Positions 28,207-40,583 of a stretch of 64,000 nt of DNA are shown piece by piece. The translations under genes were made by a program, and so were the position numbers. The stretch is from the NCBI RefSeq assembly GCF_001579805.1, contig NZ_CP014546.1, positions 2,542,001-2,606,000 of the forward strand. Direction: 5' to 3'. Positions within the stretch are counted from its first letter, which is position 1. Each line of letters begins with the position of its first letter. Below the pieces are notes generated by a model. The model was not told the DNA's origin and searched no databases. It worked only from the letters and a program-made list of their open reading frames with translations. The stretch comes from Pseudomonas azotoformans. GTDB lineage: Bacteria; Pseudomonadota; Gammaproteobacteria; Pseudomonadales; Pseudomonadaceae.

Positions 28207-28980
28207 ATGTTCACTTCGCGTCGTCTGCTTGTTGTCGCTACCGTCGTAGCTCTGTTGTCCGGCTGCGCATCACCTAACCCTTATGACGGCAGCAGCCAGG
28301 GACAGGCGAGTAATGAATCCGGCGGTATGAGCAAAACCGCCAAGTACGGTGGCCTGGGTGCCCTGGCAGGTGCTTTGGCGGGTGCGGCCATCGACCACAA
28401 CAACCGTGGCAAGGGCGCACTGATCGGCGCCGTCGTAGCGGGTGCCGGCGCTGCGGGTTACGGCTATTACGCCGACCAGCAGGAAAAGAAACTGCGTGAA
28501 AGCATGGCCAACACCGGTGTTGAAGTTCAGCGCCAGGGTGACCAGATCAAGCTGATCATGCCGGGCAACATCACCTTCGCGACCAACTCGGACGCGATCT
28601 CCAGCAGCTTCTACCAGCCGCTGAACAACCTGGCCAACTCGCTCAAGCAGTTCAACCAGAACACTATCCAGATCGTCGGCTACACCGACAGCACGGGTAG
28701 CCGCCAGTTGAACATGGACCTGTCCCAGCGTCGCGCCCAGAGCGTGGCCAACTACCTGACGTCCCAAGGCGTCAACGGCGCCAACCTGAGCGCCCGCGGT
28801 GCTGGCCCGGATAACCCGATTGCCAGCAACGCCGACGTCAACGGCCGTGCCCAGAACCGTCGCGTAGAAGTCAACCTCGGCCCGATCCCAGGCCAGCAGT
28901 ATGGCCAGCCAGGTGCCCAGCAACAGGCGCCACAACAGAACAACCAGTTCCAGGGCAACCCGTACTCGCAGTACCAGTAA
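28207..28980 (+). CDS. OmpA-family lipoprotein (YiaD-like) with glycine zipper
   Basis: 257 residues. The lipobox is LLSGC (Cys at 19-20 after MFTSRRLLVVATVVALLSG). Then comes a Gly/Ala-rich glycine-zipper membrane segment (residues about 45-90), then the OmpA C-terminal peptidoglycan-binding domain with VGYTDSTGSRQLNMDLSQRRAQSV and the conserved NRRVEVNL. The C-terminal 35 residues are rich in Gln, Pro and Gly and of low complexity. It probably anchors the outer membrane to peptidoglycan. AGGAGCTCCCTTC precedes the ATG. A strong terminator follows. Confidence 0.92.
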   Translation: MFTSRRLLVVATVVALLSGCASPNPYDGSSQGQASNESGGMSKTAKYGGLGALAGALAGAAIDHNNRGKGALIGAVVAGAGAAGYGYYADQQEKKLRESMANTGVEVQRQGDQIKLIMPGNITFATNSDAISSSFYQPLNNLANSLKQFNQNTIQIVGYTDSTGSRQLNMDLSQRRAQSVANYLTSQGVNGANLSARGAGPDNPIASNADVNGRAQNRRVEVNLGPIPGQQYGQPGAQQQAPQQNNQFQGNPYSQYQ

Positions 28981-28992
28981 ACATTCGCTAAT

Positions 28993-29022
28993 AAAAAAGG
29001 GCGCCGTGCGGCGCCCTTTTTT
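28993..29022 (+). terminator. Terminator after the OmpA-like gene
   Basis: A6, GGGCGCC, GTGC loop, GGCGCCC and T6. The IS3 element is inserted only eight bases beyond it. Confidence 0.95.
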
Positions 29023-29026
29023 GTGG

Positions 29027-29029
29027 CTG
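29027..29029. repeat. Target-site duplication CTG, left copy
   Basis: Identical to 30343-30345 at the other end of the IS3 element. Confidence 0.8.
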
Positions 29030-29056
29030 TGTCCCGTCCTGAATAAGGTTTACGCC
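29030..29056 (+). repeat. Left terminal inverted repeat of the IS3 element
   Basis: Starts TGTCCCGTCCTGAAT and continues to AAGGTTTACGCC. 22 of 27 bases match the complement of the right end. Confidence 0.88.
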
Positions 29057-29082
29057 TTCTGACCTATCTTCAGGAGGAGTCA

Positions 29083-29484
29083 ATGGATTCGGGCAAAAGG
29101 CGGAGCCAGCGTGACTACACGCTAGCCTTTAAATTATCGGTCGTAGACCAGGTCGAAAAGGGCGAGTTGAGTTATAAAGAGGCTCAACGGCGCTACGGCA
29201 TTCAGGGCCGGTCCACAGTACTGGTCTGGCTACGCAAGCACGGCCGGCAGGACTGGAGCCAAGGCGCGTCAATTCGAGAGCCGAGGAGCAGGTCCATGAC
29301 CGAGCCAACCCTCCCGCTGACCCCCGAGCAGCGGATCAAAGAGCTCGAAGAACAGCTGGCGCTAAGCAATCAGAAAGCGCAATTCTTCGAAGCCGTCGTG
29401 AATGTTCTGAAAAATGACTACGGTGTTTCCGTCGTAAAAAAGCGACCCGGCAAGTCCTCTCGCAAGGGCAAATCCAAGGCCTGA
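29083..29484 (+). CDS. IS3 OrfA, transposase DNA-binding subunit
   Basis: 133 residues. The N-terminal half is a helix-turn-helix (YTLAFKLSVVDQVEKGELSYKEAQRRYGI ... TVLVWLRKHG). The later part (TPEQRIKELEEQLALSNQKAQFFEAVV) is the coiled-coil used for multimerisation in IS3 elements. AGGAGG-like GAGGAGTCA lies just before the ATG. Near the 3' end (29436-29442) the in-frame heptamer A-AAA-AAG followed by a strong stem lets part of the ribosomes shift back one base to make an OrfAB fusion. The orfA reading frame continues to TGA at 29482-29484. Confidence 0.94.
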   Translation: MDSGKRRSQRDYTLAFKLSVVDQVEKGELSYKEAQRRYGIQGRSTVLVWLRKHGRQDWSQGASIREPRSRSMTEPTLPLTPEQRIKELEEQLALSNQKAQFFEAVVNVLKNDYGVSVVKKRPGKSSRKGKSKA

Positions 29485-29502
29485 GCATCACGAGGGCTTG
29501 CC
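29436..29502 (+). promoter_or_regulatory. Programmed -1 ribosomal frameshift site of the IS3 element
   Basis: The slippery heptamer A AAA AAG sits exactly in the orfA frame at 29436-29442. Six bases later an 11-bp stem begins (29449-29459, GGCAAGTCCTC) that pairs completely, with one G-T wobble, with 29492-29502 (GAGGGCTTGCC) around a 32-base loop. The -1 frame is open from the heptamer into orfB. Slip site, spacer and stem match the arrangement that produces OrfAB in IS3-type elements. Confidence 0.85.
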
Positions 29503-29507
29503 TGTTT

Positions 29508-30305
29508 ATGAGCATTTCGCGCCAAGCGTATTACCAACGCAATCGGGTTTTCGACGAGAGGGCTCGTCAAGATCAAGAGGTCATGGACTTTGTTCTTGAA
29601 AAGCGCCGCCGTCAGCCACGGATAGGCACGCGCAAGCTGCATTACCTGATGAGCGTTGAAGTTGGTGCATCAGTTCGGGTCGGCAGAGACCGCCTGTTTA
29701 GCATCCTGCGCAACGCTCGAGAACTGGTTGTACGCAAACGGGCATACCACAAAACGACGGACAGCCATCACCGTTTTCGCCGACACCCTAACCTGCTCAA
29801 AGCAGGTCATGAGCAGATAGTGGCCAATAGGCCAGAGCAGGTCTGGGTTGCAGACATCACCTACCTGCCGACACAGGAAAGCGTGGCTTATGTGAGCCTG
29901 GTGACAGACGCCTACTCGCGCAAGATCGTAGGCCATCATGTGCATGAGAGCTTGCATACCGAGTCGGTAATCAAGGCGATGGAAAAGGCAGTTGGTGAGC
30001 GCCGAAGCACGCTGCCACTGATCCATCACTCAGACCGTGGAGCCCAATACTGCTCTGAGCTTTATCAACGCTTGCACGCTAGTCATGGCGTCAGGTGCTC
30101 AATGACCGACGGCTATGACTGCTACCAGAATGCTCTGGCGGAGAGGATAAACGGCATTTTGAAGACCGAGTTCCTGCTGTATCGCCCTAAAAATCTGGCG
30201 GACGCAGTGAAAATGGTGGATGAGTCGGTGCTGATCTACAACGGGGAACGGCCACACCTGTCCCTGAAATACAAAACGCCCGATGCGGTGCATCGGGCGT
30301 TTTGA
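29508..30305 (+). CDS. IS3 OrfB, DDE integrase-type transposase
   Basis: 265 residues as an independent frame from ATG at 29508, or fused to OrfA by a -1 frameshift. The DDE triad is visible: Asp in WVADITYL, Asp in IHHSDRGAQY, and Glu in NALAERINGILKTE, with the usual HTH_21-like N-terminal stretch RRQPRIGTRKLHYL. The C-terminal YNGERPHLSLKYKTP motif closes the rve domain. All catalytic residues are present, so the transposase looks active. The base composition is less GC-rich than that of the flanking genes, as expected for an acquired element. Confidence 0.95.
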   Translation: MSISRQAYYQRNRVFDERARQDQEVMDFVLEKRRRQPRIGTRKLHYLMSVEVGASVRVGRDRLFSILRNARELVVRKRAYHKTTDSHHRFRRHPNLLKAGHEQIVANRPEQVWVADITYLPTQESVAYVSLVTDAYSRKIVGHHVHESLHTESVIKAMEKAVGERRSTLPLIHHSDRGAQYCSELYQRLHASHGVRCSMTDGYDCYQNALAERINGILKTEFLLYRPKNLADAVKMVDESVLIYNGERPHLSLKYKTPDAVHRAF

Positions 30306-30315
30306 GACTGAAACA

Positions 30316-30342
30316 GGTGTAAACCTATTTCAGGACTAGACA
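30316..30342 (-). repeat. Right terminal inverted repeat of the IS3 element
   Basis: Read on the reverse strand it starts TGTCTAGTCCTGAAA and ends AGGTTTACACC. Confidence 0.88.
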
Positions 30343-30345
30343 CTG
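30343..30345. repeat. Target-site duplication CTG, right copy
   Basis: Matches 29027-29029. A three-base duplication is usual for IS3-family transposition. Confidence 0.8.
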
Positions 30346-30354
30346 TCGTTTCGG

Positions 30355-31989
<1,635 letters not shown>

Positions 31990-31990
<1 letters not shown>

Positions 31991-33802
31991 CAGCGCGGGG
32001 TGTCCGGCAGGCGCTGGATCTCGCCGCCGACAAACTTGGCCCATGGCATCTGGCGATCAACGCGCTGGTTGGCGCTGATGCCCAGGTTGCCCGACAGGCC
32101 TTCAACACGGGTGTCCGGCAGCGCCTTGAGTTGCCCCAGGCGCGGCGCCAGGCGGTAGGCATCGACGCCCATCGCGTACAGGCGGCCGAGGCTGCCATTG
32201 GCTTGCGGCCATTGTGCGGCAACCTGGTTGCGCAGTGGGTCGGTGGTGTTGAGCAGCCAAGGGGTTTCGCAGAACATCACGTTGGTCATGTCCAGGTACT
32301 GGTTCTTGTCGCCGCTGGCGCTGAACACGTGGGACGTGGCGTACACCGGCACATCGCCGGCATATTGGAAGTTCAGGGTTGGCTTGATCTGCTGGGCCAG
32401 TTGCGGCGTCACGGCCAGGAAGATGAACTCGATGTCCTGGCGACGCGAAGGTTGCGCGGCGACGTCGGTGCCGACGGTGCTTTGCAGGCTCTTGGCGCGG
32501 CCTTCGCTTTTACGTAGTTGGAACAGGTCGGCAATTTGCTGGGCAAGGGCGACTGGCTGATCGACATACTCGACCCCCATGACCTGGCCGCCATTGGCTT
32601 CCCAGTCCTGGCGGAAGGCCTTGTAGACTCGCTCGCCCCATTCGCCACGGGGCACCATTGCAGCCGCACGGTGCAGGCCATCGGCACGGGCGCGGCGCGA
32701 TACTTCGCGGGCTTCGTCTTCTGCGGCCAAACCGAATTGGAACAGTTGCGCCGGGCTGCGATCAGTCTCGCTGTAGTTCAGCGCCAGGGTGGTGATCGGT
32801 AACTGCGGACGTGCGCTGAGCTGTTTGACCAGCGGTTTTTCCAGCGGGGCCGACCACCAGTTGCACGCCGGCCGCCTGGGCCTTGGCGTAGAAGTCGTCG
32901 AGGGAGTTGAGGCGCGAGCTGTCATAGAACTCGATGACCGGCGGCTTCTGCCCGGCTTGCTCAGCCTGGTAGTGCGCCGCCATGAAGCCTTCACGCAGTG
33001 CCTTGCCGACGGAGGCCAGCGGGCCATCCTGTGGCAGCAGCAGGGCGATCTTGGTCAGGGGCTGGCTCGCCAGTTCCTTGAGCTTGGTCAGTGGCGTTGG
33101 CAGTTGCACAGCCGCCGGATGCCCCGGGTTCTGAGCGCGCCAGGTATCGATGGCGGCTTGTTGCTGCTCCAGCGTGCCGGCGCCCTTGACCGCCTGGGCC
33201 AGGGTGATCCAGCCGTCGAGCGTCGGGTTGCCGCTGGCTTGCAGCTGTTCAGCCGGCAGGGCGGCAATCAATACCCAGATGGCTTCGTGGTTGCTTTTGG
33301 CGGCATCGCCTGTGAGCAGCGGGGCCATGGCCACACGTTCGCGGGCGGCGGCCAGGGTCTGGCCATCCGCTTCATAGGCACGGGCGTGCACGCTGCCGGT
33401 GCGGACCTGCTGTTCAGGCGGCAGGTCCTTCAGGCTTTGCAGGCTCGGGTGGTTCAGGGCGGTCAACGCGGCCTTGGGCTGGTTGCGCGCCATGGCCAAT
33501 TCGGCGGCCAAGGTGCTGGCAAACACTTGCGCGGCGGGCTTGAGGACATCCAGGGGCACCTGCGCAAGAATCTGCGACGAGCGGCCAGGGTTGTTCTGCT
33601 TGTAGGCCATGTCTGCCGCACTCAGGCGCAGTAATGCGGCCTTTTCTGGCGTCTTGGCGGTGGTGGCCTGTTCGAGCAGTTGCTCGATACTGGCGTCCGG
33701 GGTCCGTGGAAGGTCGCCAAGGCTGGACGAGGGCGAGCTGGCACACGCGGCCAACAAGGCAGCGAGGCAGAGGGCGGAGAGCAGCCGCAGGCAAGCGATC
33801 AT
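31990..33802 (-). pseudogene. lpoA: Penicillin-binding protein activator LpoA, interrupted by a +1 frameshift
   Basis: 603 residues after correction. It is an outer-membrane lipoprotein (lipobox LLAACAS) that activates a class A penicillin-binding protein. The N-terminal part is TPR-like; the C-terminal part is a periplasmic-binding-protein-like LppC domain. Near 32846-32851 the run GGGGCC has one G too many: the upper frame reads AAGVQLVVGPAGKTAG and stops soon after, while one base fewer gives AAGVQLVVGPLEKPLVKQLSARPQLPITTLALNYSETD and rejoins. The start is ATG 33802; an upstream ATG (33826) would add eight residues before the signal. A sequence error is likely. Confidence 0.88.
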
Positions 33803-34011
33803 GTAAGTGTTCCTGATACCGATCAAATTAGCGTGGAATTGTACCCAAGCACTGGCCCAGGCGCGATGTTACTGGCGTGAAACCGTCGATTTAGGTCGTG
33901 CAAATGTTGCAGTTGGCGTTAAACGGCTGAAAAGGCATCGGCCGTGATGGCATATTTTCCAGGCGCCTACGCGCTACAATGTCGCTTTTGCCAACCATCG
34001 AGGTGTGCGTT

Positions 34012-34884
34012 TTGACTGCTCCAGGTCCTTTGAATTCCACTGCAGGCTCGCTTTTTGTCGTGGCGACGCCCATTGGCAACCTGGACGACATCAGTGCGCG
34101 AGCATTGAAAGTGTTGCGCGAGGTTAAATTGATCGCGGCTGAAGACACCCGTCACTCCCAGCGGTTGATGCAGCATTTTGGTATCAGCACGCCATTAGCG
34201 GCTTGCCATGAGCACAACGAGCGCGAGGAAGGCAGTCGCTTTATCGTGCGCCTGCTGGCCGGCGACGATGTGGCGCTGATCTCCGACGCGGGCACGCCGC
34301 TGATCTCCGACCCTGGCTACCACTTGGTGCGCCAGGCGCGGGCCGCTGGTATCAATGTAGTGCCTGTTCCGGGTGCGTGCGCGCTGATTGCTGCATTGTC
34401 GGCGGCGGGGTTGCCGTCCGACCGTTTCATCTTTGAAGGTTTCCTGCCGGCCAAGGCCGTTGGGCGTCGCGCACGCCTTGAAGCGCTGAAAGAAGAACCC
34501 CGCACCTTGATCTTCTATGAAGCTCCGCATCGCATCCTTGAATGCCTGCAGGACATGGAGCTGGTATTTGGCGGCGAACGCCTGGCGCTGCTGGCCCGTG
34601 AGCTGACCAAGACCTTCGAAACCCTCAAGGGCCTGCCATTGGAAGAGCTGCGTGCGTTCGTCGAGGGCGACAGCAACCAACAGCGCGGCGAGTGCGTGGT
34701 GCTGGTGGCGGGCTGGGCCGCGCCAGAGGACGAAGACGCCGTGGGCAGCGAGGCCATGCGCGTCCTGGACTTGCTGCTCAAGGAGATGCCGCTCAAGCGA
34801 GCCGCAGCCCTGGCGGCGGAAATTACCGGCGTGCGCAAGAACCTCTTATATCAAGTGGCGCTGGATAAGCAGAAAGCCGAATAG
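34012..34884 (+). CDS. rsmI: 16S rRNA 2'-O-ribose methyltransferase RsmI
   Basis: 290 residues. It methylates the 2'-OH of C1402 in the decoding centre of 16S rRNA with SAM. The tetrapyrrole-methylase fold is marked by LFVVATPIGNLDDIS, AAEDTRHS, DAGTPLISDPG and PVPGACALIAALSAAG. The start is best placed at TTG 34012 (TAPGPLNSTAGSLFV follows), with GAGG eight bases upstream. The alternatives are ATG at 33979, which adds 11 residues not expected, or GTG at 34006. It is divergent from lpoA and lies just before rnpB, an arrangement shared by pseudomonads. Confidence 0.92.
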   Translation: MTAPGPLNSTAGSLFVVATPIGNLDDISARALKVLREVKLIAAEDTRHSQRLMQHFGISTPLAACHEHNEREEGSRFIVRLLAGDDVALISDAGTPLISDPGYHLVRQARAAGINVVPVPGACALIAALSAAGLPSDRFIFEGFLPAKAVGRRARLEALKEEPRTLIFYEAPHRILECLQDMELVFGGERLALLARELTKTFETLKGLPLEELRAFVEGDSNQQRGECVVLVAGWAAPEDEDAVGSEAMRVLDLLLKEMPLKRAAALAAEITGVRKNLLYQVALDKQKAE

Positions 34885-34977
34885 TTCCGGTGTTAAACCG
34901 GTATTGCGTCTGAACGTGATGGCAATTCTGAACTTTTATTACTTGTCCTAAGTCCGCCGTGCCGTTAACCTGCGCGG

Positions 34978-35335
34978 CGGAGAGTCGATTGGACAGTCGC
35001 TGCCCTCTATGAAAATTAGGGGGGGGAGGAAAGTCCGGGCTCCATAGGGCGAAGTGCCAGGTAATGCCTGGGAGGCGTGAGCCTACGGAAAGTGCCACAG
35101 AAAATAACCGCCTAAGCACTTCGGTGCCGGTAAGGGTGAAAAGGTGCGGTAAGAGCGCACCGCACGACTGGCAACAGTTCGTGGCTAGGTAAACCCCACT
35201 TGGAGCAAGACCAAATAGGGTCCCAAGGCGTGGCCCGCGCTGGGACCGGGTAGGTTGCTAAAGATGTCCAGTGATGGCCATCGTAGACGAATGACTGTTC
35301 AAGACAGAACCCGGCTTACAGATCGACTCTCCACC
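34978..35335 (+). ncRNA. rnpB: RNase P RNA (class A, catalytic subunit)
   Basis: The 5' CGGAGAGTCGATTGGACAG pairs with 3' GATCGACTCTCC (P1). The universally conserved GAGGAAAGTCCGGGC and GGGTAAGGGTGAAAAGGTGC-like blocks, the ACAGAAAATAACCGCC core and TAAACCCCACTTGGAGCAAG all match bacterial class A RNase P RNA. It processes tRNA 5' ends. A T5 stretch follows the P1 helix. The P3-like arm contains an unusual run of eight Gs (about 35021-35028), a spot prone to sequencing error. Confidence 0.95.
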
Positions 35336-35584
35336 TTTTTCCTTCTGTCCGAATCTCGGGCAGAAAACCGGTAGTAACGCAAGAATCCCTCCCTGCCGAA
35401 TCATTGGCAGATGCATCTTCGTAATACCAAAAAAATCTTACTCTTAATAAATTACTTTAACTTCGAGCTATAGCTCTTTGAGCTATTTGCGCTTGTTAGG
35501 CCAAAAACATCGCCGAACTCTGGTTTCTCCTCCCTTTACGCTCCTAAATCTCCGTTCTGTAAGGCTTTTCCTTGAATCCGCGCC
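35336..35584. other. AT-rich leader region between rnpB and the mraZ promoter
   Basis: About 250 bases without a gene. They begin with a CTGTCCGAATCTCGGGCAG hairpin and pass through an AT-rich stretch (35430-35465) and the short repeat GAGCTATAGCTC...GAGCTAT near 35464. No open frame is credible. It may contain upstream elements for the strong division-cluster promoter. Confidence 0.5.
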
Positions 35585-35614
35585 TTGACGGTGTGGTGGG
35601 CGCATTCCTATAGT
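35585..35614 (+). promoter_or_regulatory. Sigma-70-like promoter of the division and cell-wall cluster
   Basis: TTGACG (35585-35590) and TATAGT (35609-35614) are separated by 18 bases, with the probable transcription start near 35621. It lies 75 bases before mraZ and is followed directly by MraZ boxes. Confidence 0.75.
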
Positions 35615-35622
35615 GTGCGCAA

Positions 35623-35647
35623 GTGGCGGAAAGTGGCACAAAGTGGG
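35623..35647 (+). promoter_or_regulatory. Three MraZ operator boxes
   Basis: GTGGC, GTGGC and GTGGG begin at 35623, 35633 and 35643, an exact 10-bp spacing, each preceded by AA. MraZ of E. coli binds TGGG-type direct repeats with 5-base gaps to repress its own operon, so these are the expected autorepression sites. Confidence 0.82.
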
Positions 35648-35688
35648 TTTTTTGAACGTAAAACGCTAAAATTTGGAGAAGCGCATCT

Positions 35689-36144
35689 GTGTTTCGCGGA
35701 GCTAACGCTATCAGTCTCGATGCAAAAGGCCGTCTCGCCATGCCGAGCCGGTATCGTGACGAGCTGATTTCGCGAAGTTCTGGACAGTTGATCATCACGA
35801 TCGATGCCGTTGACCCTTGTTTATGTGTTTACCCCCTCGATGAGTGGGAGTTGATTGAAACCAAACTGCGCGCCCTGCCTTCATTGCGTGAAGAGAACCG
35901 TCGCCTGCAGCGTTTGCTGATTGGTAACGCCGTCGACCTCGAGTTGGATGGCAGCGGTCGCTTCCTGGTGCCTCCGCGTCTGCGCGAGTACGCCAAGCTG
36001 GATAAGCGCGCAATGCTGGTTGGCCAACTGAACAAGTTCCAATTGTGGGACGAAGATGCCTGGGATGCTGTTTCTGCAGCTGACCTGGCTGCTATTCAAC
36101 AACCGGGCGCTATGCCTGATGAACTGCGTGATTTGATCCTGTGA
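35689..36144 (+). CDS. mraZ: Transcriptional regulator MraZ
   Basis: 151 residues from a GTG start with GGAG nine bases upstream. Two SpoVT/AbrB-like MraZ domains each carry the D-x-K-G-R-LxxPxRxR pattern ([18 protein letters not shown] near 10 and [17 protein letters not shown] near 87). MraZ binds DNA and represses the division cluster, acting on the three boxes just upstream. The stop codon overlaps the rsmH start as GTGA. It is the first gene of the cluster, as in most proteobacteria. Confidence 0.96.
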   Translation: MFRGANAISLDAKGRLAMPSRYRDELISRSSGQLIITIDAVDPCLCVYPLDEWELIETKLRALPSLREENRRLQRLLIGNAVDLELDGSGRFLVPPRLREYAKLDKRAMLVGQLNKFQLWDEDAWDAVSAADLAAIQQPGAMPDELRDLIL

Positions 36145-37084
36145 CTATTGATAGCGGCTTTAACCACATCACCGTACTGCTTGACGAAGCCGTTGAGGCT
36201 CTCGCCGTACGCGCGGATGGCTGCTATCTGGATGGCACCTTCGGCAGGGGCGGGCATAGCCGGTTGATACTCAGCCAGCTCGGGTCCGATGGCAAACTCC
36301 TCGGGTTTGATAAAGACCCTCAAGCGATTGCCACCGGGCAAGCGCTAGCGGCCGAAGACGGCCGCTTTGTCGTTGTGCAGCGCAGCTTTGCCGAACTGGG
36401 TGCTGAAGTCGCCGAACGTGGCATGGCGGGCAAGGTGGCCGGGGTTTTGCTCGACCTGGGCGTGTCTTCGCCGCAGCTCGACGACCCGGAGCGCGGCTTC
36501 AGTTTCATGAACGATGGCCCGCTCGATATGCGCATGGACCCGACTCGGGGCATCAGCGCAGCGGAATTCATTGCGACCGCGCCCCATGAAGAAATCACCC
36601 GCGTGTTCAAGGAGTACGGTGAAGAGCGTTTCGCCGGTCGCATGGCCCGTGCCGTGGTCGAGCGCCGTGAAATCCAGCCGTTCGAACGCACCGCCGACCT
36701 GGCCGAAGTGCTGAAGGTCGCCAACCCCGCGTGGGAAAAAGGCAAGAACCCGGCGACCCGTGCGTTCCAAGGCCTGCGCATTCACGTAAACAACGAATTG
36801 GGTGACCTGGAGGCCGGCCTTGAGGCTGCCCTCGAGGCGCTGGAAGTGGGCGGTCGCCTTGTCGTGATCAGCTTCCACTCCCTGGAAGACCGTATCGTCA
36901 AACTGTTCATGCGTCGCCTGGTCAAGGGTGAGTCCGACAACCTGCCGCGCAACCTGCCGGTGCGTTTCGAAGCCTTTGTGCCGAAAATCAAAATCCATGG
37001 CAAAGCGCAGTTCGCTTCCGAAGCCGAACTCAAGGCCAACCCACGTTCCCGCAGCGCCGTCATGCGCGTTGCCGAGAAGCTGCG

Positions 37085-37088
<4 letters not shown>
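36141..37088 (+). CDS. rsmH: 16S rRNA m4C1402 methyltransferase
   Basis: 315 residues from GTG overlapping the mraZ stop. It methylates N4 of C1402 in 16S rRNA, the same nucleotide RsmI methylates on the ribose, so both enzymes of this site are encoded within 2.5 kb. The MraW signatures are [25 protein letters not shown] (SAM loop), [22 protein letters not shown] and the C-terminal [13 protein letters not shown]. The length is normal. It ends overlapping ftsL. Confidence 0.96.
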
Positions 37089-39119
<2,031 letters not shown>

Positions 39120-39120
<1 letters not shown>

Positions 39121-40583
39121 TGTCTCTTAGCCTGAACAAGATTTTTGCCCACGCCGGTCGCGATCTACTGATTCGCGAGTTGAGCCTGGACAGCCGTAAT
39201 GTGCGTGCCGGTGACCTGTTCCTGGCCGTGCCTGGCGGTAAATTCGATGGCCGCGCGCATATCGCGGATGCGTTGCAACGCGGTGCGGCCGCCGTGGCTT
39301 ATGAAGTGGAAGGCGCCACCGTGCTGCCGATCACCGACGTGCCGTTGATTCCGGTCAAAGGTTTGGCCAAGCAACTTTCGGATATCGCCGGGCGTTTTTA
39401 TGGTGATCCGAGTCGACACGTCAATCTGGTCGGCGTCACCGGCACCAACGGCAAGACCAGCGTGACTCAACTGATTGCCCAGGCGCTTGACCTGCTGGGT
39501 CAGCACTGCGGCATCGTCGGCACACTGGGCACCGGTTTCTACGGCGCGTTGCAAAGCGGCCTGCACACCACGCCGAATCCAATCGCCGTGCAAGCGACCC
39601 TGGCCGACCTGAAAAAGGCCGGTGCCAAGGCGGTTGCCATGGAAGTGTCGTCCCACGGTTTGCATCAAGGCCGCGTTGCTGCGTTGGCGTTTGATGTGGC
39701 GGTGATGACCAACCTGTCCCGTGATCACCTCGACTACCACGGCACCATGGAAGCCTACGCTGCCGAGAAGGCCAAGCTGTTTGCCTGGAACGACCTCAAG
39801 TGCCGCGTGGTAAACCTGGATGACGCATTCGGCCGCCAACTGGCCGCCGAAGACCGTGAATCGCGCCTGATCAGCTACAGCCTGGAGGATTCCAGCGCGT
39901 ACCTGTACTGCCGCGAAGCCCAGTTCAATGACGAAGGTGTGCGCGCCACACTGGTGACGCCGCAGGGCGAACATCATCTGCGCAGCAGCCTGCTCGGTCG
40001 CTTCAACCTGAGCAACACCCTGGCGGCCGTCGGCGCATTGCTCGGTCTGGATTACGCCCTCGACGAAATCCTGCGTGTACTGCCGAAGCTGGAAGGCCCG
40101 GTCGGTCGCATGCAGCGCCTGGGTGGCGGCAAGCAGCCGTTGGTGGTGGTCGACTACGCCCACACGCCGGATGCCCTGGAAAAAGTCCTGGTGGCTTTGC
40201 GCCCGCACGCCAAAGGCAAGCTGCTGTGCCTGTTCGGTTGCGGCGGTGACCGTGATCGCGGCAAACGCCCGTTGATGGCCGAAATTGTCGAGCGCCTGGC
40301 CGATGGCGTGCTCGTCACTGACGACAACCCACGCAGTGAAGACCCGAGCCAGATTTTCGACGACATCCGTGTCGGCTTCAAAGACGTGTCCAAGGCTACG
40401 TTTGTCGCCGGTCGCGGTGCAGCCATCGCCCAATTGATCGCCAGCGCTGGTGCTGACGATGTGGTGCTGTTGGCGGGTAAAGGTCACGAGGACTATCAGG
40501 AAATCAACGGTGAGCGCCACGCCTTCTCCGATCTGGTCGAGGCCGATCACGCCTTGACCGCCTGGGAGGTCGCCCATGCTTAA
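39120..40583 (+). CDS. murE: UDP-MurNAc-L-Ala-D-Glu:meso-diaminopimelate ligase
   Basis: 487 residues. It adds meso-diaminopimelate to the peptidoglycan precursor with ATP. The Mur ligase P-loop is GVTGTNGKTSVTQL at about 105. The TTPNPIAVQATLADL block and the DAP-specificity motif DNPR (TDDNPRSED) are visible, so the enzyme uses diaminopimelate, as expected for a Gram-negative. YAHTPDALEKVL and LAGKGHEDYQ are C-terminal family motifs. The ATG shares its A with the ftsI stop; murF starts eight bases before the murE stop. Confidence 0.97.

Larger units (their letters stand above)
29030..30342 (+). mobile_element. Complete IS3-family insertion sequence, 1313 bp
   Basis: The ends are imperfect inverted repeats of 27 bases (29030-29056 and 30316-30342), identical at 22 positions and beginning TGT. 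The 3 bases outside each end are CTG (29027-29029 and 30343-30345), a 3-bp target duplication as expected for IS3. Inside are two overlapping-frame genes for an OrfA DNA-binding protein and an OrfB DDE transposase, with a -1 frameshift signal. It interrupts only intergenic DNA, so no host gene is broken. The element looks intact and recently inserted, and its base composition is less GC-rich than the neighbours. Confidence 0.95.
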
